From the NCBI GenBank assembly GCA_002690445.1, contig NZER01000498.1:1-17292 (forward strand): 17,292 nucleotides of DNA, written 5' to 3'. Source of the stretch: Candidatus Pacearchaeota archaeon (GTDB lineage: Archaea; Nanoarchaeota; Nanoarchaeia; Pacearchaeales; GW2011-AR1). The stretch's first letter is position 1; each line of letters begins with the position of its first letter. Position numbers and translations under genes: made by a program. The notes under the pieces are model-generated. The model searched no databases, was not told the DNA's origin, and was given only the letters and a program-made list of their open reading frames with translations. Shown piece after piece: positions 13,414 through 17,292 of the stretch.

Positions 13414-13854
13414 TCATCCTCTAGAATATAGACCGACTAATTCGCTGTTGTCTAAAACATGGCTCTGCATTGCATTTTCGACTTGTTGTTTTGTTGCGCC
13501 TTCTTGCAGGTCAAGTTGTGTGTCTAGTGCAAATGCTTTGAAAAAGTAGTGGTGTGTTCCTGAAGGGGGGCACGGACCTCCATAGCCTGTTGTTCCGAAG
13601 TCGTTTCCGCCGCTGATTCCGGGAGAGCCAGCTTCGCTGATTTCTACTGCTTCACTTGGAACAGGAATGTTAAAAACTACCCAGTGTACCCAAGTTTTAG
13701 TAGGGGCGTCTGGGTCGTCTACAATTAAAGCAATTGTTTTAGCTTGACTTGGTATGTTGGAGATTGTCAGGGGTGGTGAAAAATTAGGTCCGTCACACGT
13801 GTATTTTGATGGGATTTTTTCATTTTGCTGGAATGCAGGTGAGGTAATCTTCAT
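13414..13854 (-). CDS. YbhB/YbcL-type PEBP family protein
   Basis: The 146-residue protein belongs to the phosphatidylethanolamine-binding/Raf-kinase-inhibitor-like family. Visible hallmarks are the ligand-pocket motif DDPDAPTKTWVHWVVFNIP near residues 46-64 and the second motif GTTGYGGPCPPSGTHHYFFKAFALD near 87-111. The cellular role in prokaryotes is not settled; a small-molecule or lipid headgroup pocket is conserved. A longer frame opens at 13902, but the TATA-like TTTTATA at 13876-13882 lies inside that extension and exactly 22 bases before the ATG at 13854, and MKITSPAFQQNEKIPSKYTC is the family's usual start. I therefore chose 13854. No signal peptide is seen, so it is probably cytoplasmic. 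Confidence 0.9.
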   Translation of the reverse strand: MKITSPAFQQNEKIPSKYTCDGPNFSPPLTISNIPSQAKTIALIVDDPDAPTKTWVHWVVFNIPVPSEAVEISEAGSPGISGGNDFGTTGYGGPCPPSGTHHYFFKAFALDTQLDLQEGATKQQVENAMQSHVLDNSELVGLYSRG

Positions 13855-13875
13855 GTTTGTATTAGGTGTGAGTGG

Positions 13876-13882
13876 TATAAAA
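13876..13882 (-). promoter_or_regulatory. TATA box that fixes the PEBP start
   Basis: The sense strand reads CTTTTATACC; the near edge of the box is 22 bases from the ATG at 13854, ruling against the upstream in-frame start at 13902. Confidence 0.55.
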
Positions 13883-13954
13883 GTTTTTGTATAAATGAAC
13901 ATGATCCTTTAAAGTGAGATAAAGAAAAGAATAAAAAGCCTGTTGAGTAGGTTA

Positions 13955-13962
13955 GGGGGAGG
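13955..13962 (+). promoter_or_regulatory. Shine-Dalgarno sequence of the metalloprotease gene
   Basis: GGGGGAGG ends five bases before the ATG at 13968 and favours it over the in-frame GTG at 13962. An ATAAAAAG box at 13931-13938 sits 30 bases upstream, as at the mutase-like gene. Confidence 0.6.
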
Positions 13963-13967
13963 TGAAT

Positions 13968-14903
13968 ATGTGGAAATCAATTATTGCTGTGGTTCTGACG
14001 CTGGCTTTTCTAGCTTTTGCAATTGGGTTTTTTTATTCGCAGGTTCCGGGGGCTCCGGTGGAGCTGGGGTGGATTGGGGCAGATTCAACAGATGATGGGA
14101 TAGAAATTGAATACGGGGCGACTCCGGTTTTTTCTGAAAATATGCGGTTTAATCATAATTTAATTTCTTATTATATTGAATCTGATTGTTCAGAAGAGAG
14201 AAAGCAAAAAATGAAGACGGCTTTTGGGATTTTCCACGATGAGATAAATATAATTTCTTTTTATGAGGCGCAAAAAACTGATGCAGATATTTTGGTTGGG
14301 TGTTCGCGGAGTTATGTGGAGACAGATAATAATATGTTTATTGCGGGGGAGGGCGGGCCTTCTCAGTATTTGAACGGGACTTTGTTTGATGTGATTCTAG
14401 AGGGGAAGATCACACTTTATAAAGAATCTAGCTGTGATTACCCTGTTATTGAGCTTCATGAGCTGATGCATGTTTTTGGTTTTAATCATATTAATAATAT
14501 CAAGAGTATTATGCATAAGGTCTCGAACTGCGAGCAGAGGATTACTCCGGATATGGTGGACACGATGACTTCGTTGTATGAGATTAATGCTTTGCCTGAT
14601 ATTTATATTGATAATGTGAATGCAACTAAGAAGAGGTATTATTTGGATTTCGAAGTGACGGTGCGGAATCGGGGGATGGTAGATGCAGGGGAGGTGGTTT
14701 TGATGGTTTCTACTGAGAGTGATGAGATGCAGGAATTTTCACTTGAGGATCTGCCAATTTATACTGCACGGACATTAATGGTGCAGAATCTGAAACTTCC
14801 GTCGAGATTTGATGAACAGATTACTTTTAATGTTTCGTTGGTTGATAATTCACAGGAAATTGATTTTAGGAATAATGTGGCTGTTATGGTTGTTGAGGAT
14901 TGA
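13968..14903 (+). CDS. Membrane-anchored matrixin-type metalloprotease with CARDB-like domain
   Basis: The 311-residue protein has an N-terminal hydrophobic segment (residues 3-24), an anchor or signal peptide, placing the rest outside the cell. The catalytic core carries HELMHVFGFNH at residues 164-174, the HExxHxxGxxH zinc site of metzincins, and a Met-turn candidate (SIMHK, Met at 182) only eight residues after the last His, as in matrixin-like proteases. Several paired cysteines precede and follow. The C-terminal 100 residues resemble a CARDB/Ig-like adhesion module (DFEVTVRNRGMVDAGEVVLMVS and DFRNNVAVMVVED). It should cleave proteins at the cell surface; the substrate is unknown. It lies beside the secreted Cys-rich protein. 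The sense strand is GGG-rich, so it appears resident. Confidence 0.85.
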   Translation: MWKSIIAVVLTLAFLAFAIGFFYSQVPGAPVELGWIGADSTDDGIEIEYGATPVFSENMRFNHNLISYYIESDCSEERKQKMKTAFGIFHDEINIISFYEAQKTDADILVGCSRSYVETDNNMFIAGEGGPSQYLNGTLFDVILEGKITLYKESSCDYPVIELHELMHVFGFNHINNIKSIMHKVSNCEQRITPDMVDTMTSLYEINALPDIYIDNVNATKKRYYLDFEVTVRNRGMVDAGEVVLMVSTESDEMQEFSLEDLPIYTARTLMVQNLKLPSRFDEQITFNVSLVDNSQEIDFRNNVAVMVVED

Positions 14904-14924
14904 TTTTTAAATTTGAGCTGGGTT

Positions 14925-15266
14925 TTATGCTGGGGGGTGGGGATTTTGGTTTTCTTCTTTTTCATATCGGTCGTTGTCTCTTTTGTAACACTTGTCTATT
15001 GTTTTTTTCCATGCTTCATCTAAGTCAAGGTTATGAGAATTAGAGAGGCAGACTAGGGCGAAAATAATGTCTGCAATTTCATCGCCGATGTCTTTGGTGT
15101 CGTCTGTGGGTTTTTTTACTCTTCCCCCGTATCTGTCATTTAATTCTGTTGCAAGCTCCCCGACTTCTTCGGTAATTCTTGCTAGTATAGATAATGGCGG
15201 CCAGTATGGAATTTTAAATTGCTTAACCCATTCATCAACATCTTTTTGCATGTCTTTAAGCGACAT
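14925..15266 (-). CDS. MazG-like nucleotide pyrophosphohydrolase (second)
   Basis: The 113-residue protein has the MazG metal-binding pattern: ARITEEVGELATEL near residues 29-42 and DIGDEIADIIFALVCLSN near 59-76. It should hydrolyse nucleoside triphosphates to monophosphate and pyrophosphate, possibly cleaning the nucleotide pool. It is clearly different from the MazG-like protein inside the phe operon (different N-terminus WVKQFKIPYWPP, and a GGRVKKPTDDTKD insertion between the two halves), so the window holds two members. The promoter TTAAAAA box at 15288-15294 lies 22 bases upstream of the ATG. The gene is convergent with the metalloprotease, with a gap of 21 bases. Confidence 0.88.
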   Translation of the reverse strand: MSLKDMQKDVDEWVKQFKIPYWPPLSILARITEEVGELATELNDRYGGRVKKPTDDTKDIGDEIADIIFALVCLSNSHNLDLDEAWKKTIDKCYKRDNDRYEKEENQNPHPPA

Positions 15267-15287
15267 CTTGGAAATAAGGATTGGGGG

Positions 15288-15294
15288 TTTTTAA
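15288..15294 (-). promoter_or_regulatory. TATA-like box for the second MazG-like gene
   Basis: The sense strand reads TTAAAAAC, the same motif as at pheS, with near edge 22 bases from the ATG at 15266. Confidence 0.5.
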
Positions 15295-15342
15295 TGTTTT
15301 ATCTTCTGGGTTATATATTTTATTAAACTACTTGATAAGAAT

Positions 15343-15876
15343 TTAGTAAGGATAAATTTCTTCAATTCCTTCCATGTGACAGATAAAATCTATTTCTCCA
15401 TCACTCTCTTCTAAAAATAATTTATAATATTTGTCTTCTTCAAATTTCTGAAATGGGCTGTCATCTTCTATTCCGGGATTATATGCATTAGTAATCTTAA
15501 TTGTTTGCGGAACATAATCCAATTCCTCCTTTTCAAAATTTATAAATTCAAAAATAAAAGTTCTTTCACCTTCCTTGATTTCTATATTATCAACTTTAAC
15601 ATTAACTATATAATCTGCAGAATTTGAAATATATTCTCTATCTATGTTATTGTTATTCCTCACGCCACCTTTATAACATTCTACTGGTAAGGCAACCATT
15701 GTGGAAACACTCCCATCAGATATTTGATAATCCATATTAATTATCCAATCCTTTATCTGAGGTTCTCTGATGCCTTCTTCTTGATTTATCTCAGGAGGTT
15801 CTTGAAGATAAATGAAAGCCCCAATTAAGATAGCAATTAGTATAATTGTTCCGGCAATAATTCCTATTGTTTTCAT
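15343..15876 (-). CDS. Hypothetical anchored extracytoplasmic protein
   Basis: The 177-residue protein begins with a basic N-terminus and one hydrophobic helix at residues 4-24 (GIIAGTIILIAILIGAFIYL), followed by an acidic linker (EPPEINQEEGIREPQ) and a soluble beta-rich region of about 130 residues. The helix is likely an uncleaved anchor with the body outside; no lipobox cysteine follows. Two cysteines (VECYKGG and DFICHMEG) could form one disulfide. I do not recognise the family. A TTTTTAAA box at 15898-15905 lies 22 bases upstream. Composition is AT-rich, in line with the accessory genes at this end. Confidence 0.7.
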   Translation of the reverse strand: MKTIGIIAGTIILIAILIGAFIYLQEPPEINQEEGIREPQIKDWIINMDYQISDGSVSTMVALPVECYKGGVRNNNNIDREYISNSADYIVNVKVDNIEIKEGERTFIFEFINFEKEELDYVPQTIKITNAYNPGIEDDSPFQKFEEDKYYKLFLEESDGEIDFICHMEGIEEIYPY

Positions 15877-15897
15877 AATCTCTATTATAAAACATAC

Positions 15898-15905
15898 TTT
15901 TTAAA
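15898..15905 (-). promoter_or_regulatory. TATA-like box for the anchored protein
   Basis: The sense strand reads TTTAAAAA, near edge 22 bases from the ATG at 15876. Confidence 0.5.
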
Positions 15906-15973
15906 TGTTGTTTTCACTTCAAGTAAGATTGGAGTTATCAAATCTGTATTGGAATTTTAATCCTAGACTAAGT

Positions 15974-16264
15974 TCACCATTCAACTTTTAAACACGCTGG
16001 AAGCTTCCATTTTAATCTTTTTTGTTCTTCAAAATAATGTTTCCTGCATAAATAACTCCAACCTTTCTTTTTACCTTTTTTCATTACACATGGATAAACT
16101 TCTGCATAAGCTATATTTGTACATCTCCCTTCAAAGTCACAACATGGAAATTCTTTTCCATTTCTTAATACTTTAAATCTTATGATGGAATTTATTTGAT
16201 TATTCTTATCCTTGAGAATTCTTAATTTCCCTTGTTTATCATAATACTTTTTTATAATTTTCAT
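15974..16264 (-). CDS. Cys-rich, probably zinc-binding protein, third gene of the toxin-antitoxin operon
   Basis: The 96-residue protein is basic and carries a Cys/His cluster over its second half: PCCDFEGRC, then YPC, then WSYLCRKHYFEEQKR, and a last Cys near the C-terminus. The order CC-x5-C, C, CxxxH reads like one or two zinc-binding loops followed by a helix, so nucleic-acid or protein binding is plausible. A longer frame opens at 16312, but that would overlap the toxin gene; the ATG at 16264 is one base past the toxin stop, the same spacing as between the first two genes, so I chose it. I do not recognise the family, and its role in the operon is unknown. Confidence 0.7.
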   Translation of the reverse strand: MKIIKKYYDKQGKLRILKDKNNQINSIIRFKVLRNGKEFPCCDFEGRCTNIAYAEVYPCVMKKGKKKGWSYLCRKHYFEEQKRLKWKLPACLKVEW

Positions 16265-16265
16265 T

Positions 16266-16598
16266 TTAGTAACGAAATCTTCTTTCATAATCTTTGTGAT
16301 TAAACCATTCAAGAATCACAGCTAAGATTTGAACTTTATTCGGAGTTTTGATAGTGTAAATCAATCTCCATCCGTCGGGTAGATCATATTTCCAAAGGTT
16401 GTTTACCTGATACTTTTGTGTATATTCCTTTGGAAAAAGTTTTTTTGGAATGGGAATTCCACAAAAAGCATTTTGTTTTATATCTGTTATTGCTCTTTTA
16501 ATATACCTTTTGATTTCATCGTTGTCCTTTAGTTTATCAAATTCTTTTTCAGTTTTGTCTTCTGCAAAAACTACTTCAGAAGGTTTTAAAAATCTCAT
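16266..16598 (-). CDS. RelE/YoeB-superfamily toxin-like protein
   Basis: The 110-residue protein has the small basic RelE-type layout: two N-terminal helices (residues about 16-45), then beta strands with YQVNNLWKYDLPDGWRLIYTI and VQILAVILEWFNHKDYERRFRY at the end. The LPDGWRLIY strand and the closing HKDYERRF are typical of ParE/RelE-fold toxins, which cut mRNA on the ribosome or poison gyrase. Which activity applies cannot be told. It starts one base after the stop of the upstream gene, matching antitoxin-toxin order, and is followed one base later by the Cys-rich gene. A lone RNase-fold protein without toxicity is possible. Confidence 0.75.
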   Translation of the reverse strand: MRFLKPSEVVFAEDKTEKEFDKLKDNDEIKRYIKRAITDIKQNAFCGIPIPKKLFPKEYTQKYQVNNLWKYDLPDGWRLIYTIKTPNKVQILAVILEWFNHKDYERRFRY

Positions 16599-16599
16599 C

Positions 16600-16869
16600 T
16601 TAGTATCTCTTTTTATTCATGAATTTTTTAGCAGATTCAGGACTCCAGATATAAACTAAAATTCCTTTATTACTTATTGCTATCTTGTTTATACTCTGTA
16701 AATAATCCAAGATAACTGAATATGTTTGCCACATTACTTTTCTTGGCAATTTTTTCCATAATTCTGTTTTATTAAACTCCCCACTATGTTCCTCAATGTT
16801 TCTTTCTACCATTGAAACAGTTTCTAAAGTTGGGCTTCTTGCTATTGGATTTATTGTTTCTGTTTTCAT
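16600..16869 (-). CDS. Winged-helix antitoxin-like protein
   Basis: The 89-residue protein has a winged-helix look: KTELWKKLPRKVMWQTYSVILDYLQ at about residues 34-58 supplies two helices, and KIAISNKGILVYIW at about 61-74 the wing. Its N-terminus (ARSPTLETVSMVERNIEEH) is a conserved-looking helix I associate with archaeal transcription regulators paired with small genes. I take it as the antitoxin of the downstream RelE-like toxin from gene order and size. An in-frame start at 16929 exists, but the TATA box at 16891-16898 and an 18-bp palindrome lie inside that extension, and the box is 22 bases before the ATG at 16869, so I chose the shorter form. Autoregulation through the palindrome is likely. 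Confidence 0.7.
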   Translation of the reverse strand: MKTETINPIARSPTLETVSMVERNIEEHSGEFNKTELWKKLPRKVMWQTYSVILDYLQSINKIAISNKGILVYIWSPESAKKFMNKKRY

Positions 16870-16877
16870 GATATACC

Positions 16878-16895
16878 ATATATCAATTGATATAT
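16878..16895. promoter_or_regulatory. 18-bp perfect palindrome, probable operator
   Basis: ATATATCAATTGATATAT is a perfect palindrome that begins nine bases upstream of the antitoxin ATG and runs into the TATA box. A dimeric repressor bound here would block the promoter, as toxin-antitoxin complexes commonly do. Confidence 0.7.
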
Positions 16896-16898
16896 AAA
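16891..16898 (-). promoter_or_regulatory. TATA box of the toxin-antitoxin operon
   Basis: TTTATATA on the sense strand, near edge 22 bases from the ATG at 16869, overlapping the palindrome by five bases. Confidence 0.65.
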
Positions 16899-16910
16899 CT
16901 TTTGGGTTAA

Positions 16911-16975
16911 ATGCTCGTGATTTAAACAAATCCCGGAATATATGCTATCTGCGATAGCATTGATGCTCCTGCCTG
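16911..16975. repeat. tRNA-side hairpin repeat, copy A
   Basis: On the plus strand the order is ATGCTCG, then a GATTT/AAATC hairpin (16919-16932), then a perfect 8-bp stem ATGCTATC (16942-16949) with GATAGCAT (16953-16960) around a 3-base loop, then ATGCTCCTGCCTG (16963-16975). Copies B and C share this order with different stem sequences. Confidence 0.75.
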
Positions 16976-17037
16976 CAAAAAATTTGCATCTCGGAAAATT
17001 GTTTTGATTTTAGTTTTCCTCGAAGCGAATTTTTTGT

Positions 17038-17105
17038 GATTTGCCCCGGGAACCCGGGTTCAAATCCAGAAAGGTCATCTACGATGACCTGGATGCTCCT
17101 GCCTG
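17038..17105. repeat. tRNA-side hairpin repeat, copy B
   Basis: GATTTG (17038-17043) pairs with CAAATC (17061-17066) around an inner CCCGGG-AA-CCCGGG hairpin. Then AGGTCATC (17072-17079) pairs with GATGACCT (17083-17090) around three bases, and ATGCTCCTGCCTG follows at 17093-17105. CCCGGGTTCAAATCC (17053-17067) is the reverse complement of the plus-strand bases 17233-17247, which are the T arm of the adjacent minus-strand tRNA piece. Confidence 0.75.
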
Positions 17106-17162
17106 TTCGCACTTCACTCTAGAATTTTTCAGATAATTTTAATTGCAAAAATTCGAGCAAAG

Positions 17163-17231
17163 ATGCTCAGGATTTGATGTTCAAATCCCGAAGAATATGG
17201 GATTTATAAAATCCCATTTTATGCTCCCGCC
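17163..17231. repeat. tRNA-side hairpin repeat, copy C
   Basis: ATGCTC (17163-17168), then GGATTTG (17170-17176) with CAAATCC (17182-17188), then a 9-bp stem ATGGGATTT (17197-17205) with AAATCCCAT (17209-17217) around three bases, then ATGCTCCCGCC (17221-17231), which is also the acceptor end of the tRNA piece on the minus strand. Confidence 0.75.
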
Positions 17232-17292
17232 GGGATTTGAACCCGGGTCACCGCCGTTCTCCACATCACCTTACAGAAAATTCTGTAATGTA
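17222..17292 (-). tRNA. 3' part of a tRNA, runs off the window
   Basis: The minus strand ends with a clear T arm, CCGGG TTCAAAT CCCGG, a seven-base acceptor strand CGGGAGC and discriminator A at 17222. CCA is not encoded. Upstream, no contiguous 5-bp anticodon stem with a seven-base loop and T at position 33 can be drawn in the bases available: each candidate frame fails pairing or lacks T33. An intron before position 39, as in the tRNA-Thr here, would explain this, as would a split or degenerate gene. TTACAGA and TCTGTAA (17271-17288) form a 7-bp hairpin that could belong to such an intron. The 5' half lies outside, so the amino acid is not called. Confidence 0.65.

Noticed and set aside
16867..16929. 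Longer antitoxin N-terminus starting at 16929
   Set aside because: The extension would be encoded by the TATA box and operator palindrome; the ATG at 16869 fits the promoter spacing.
16911..17231. CRISPR array
   Set aside because: Only three units at about 129-base spacing, with changing stems and no identical 25-40 base repeats or uniform spacers; no cas genes in the window.
16911..17231. Integron attC sites
   Set aside because: Structure-conserved hairpins recall attC, but I see no GTT...AAC core-site pairs, no gene cassettes between units and no integrase gene in the window.

Overview
The window looks like a chromosome segment of a small-genome archaeon, most likely a DPANN member of the Pacearchaeota/Woesearchaeota type. 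The evidence is archaeal-type PheS and PheT as separate short subunits, an archaeal UMP kinase next to the RNase P subunit Rnp3/Rpp30, a DUF357 protein, a tRNA-Thr with an archaeal-style intron, very short intergenic spaces, and TATA boxes placed for leaderless transcripts. The lineage is inferred from gene content; no rRNA is present to settle it.

Layout. 1-2425 (+) is a tightly overlapping run: a RimJ/RimL-like acetyltransferase, a nucleotidyltransferase fused to a GNAT domain, a TehB-like methyltransferase and a DUF357 protein. An unknown gene (2418-2771, -) faces it. 2859-4073 (+) holds pyrH and rnp3. The gene-free stretch 4074-4458 carries two repeat types. 4459-5188 (-) is a two-TM potassium channel followed by a stand-alone CBS-pair protein. 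5290-8908 (+) is pheS, a tiny membrane ORF, a MazG-like gene and pheT. 8974-9354 (-) encodes two small membrane proteins. 9444-10341 (-) encodes three small soluble proteins, one resembling an acyl carrier protein without its serine. tRNA-Thr(GGT) follows at 10400. 10651-10971 (-) is a membrane protein, 11041-11637 (+) a phosphoglycerate-mutase-like enzyme, 11680-12219 (-) a NYN-domain nuclease.

12404-14903 is a surface/secretion section: a Cys-rich secreted protein, a PEBP-family protein and a membrane-anchored matrixin-type metalloprotease. After a second MazG-like gene and an anchored extracytoplasmic protein, 15974-16869 (-) is a toxin-antitoxin-like operon with a third, Cys-rich gene and an 18-bp operator palindrome over its promoter. 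The right end (16911-17231) holds three copies of a hairpin repeat beside the 3' part of a tRNA; stem sequences differ between copies but pairing is kept. A diverged fourth copy is likely at 4277-4382.

Two composition classes are visible. Core genes (DUF357, pyrH, rnp3, pheS, pheT, PGAM, metalloprotease) have sense strands rich in GGG and GGCGGG runs. The accessory genes (first three genes, mazG inside phe, NYN, 15343-16869) are AT-rich and lack those runs, suggesting a different history. The best candidates for something undescribed are the covarying hairpin repeats, the nucleotidyltransferase-GNAT fusion with its neighbours, and the three-gene toxin-antitoxin operon.
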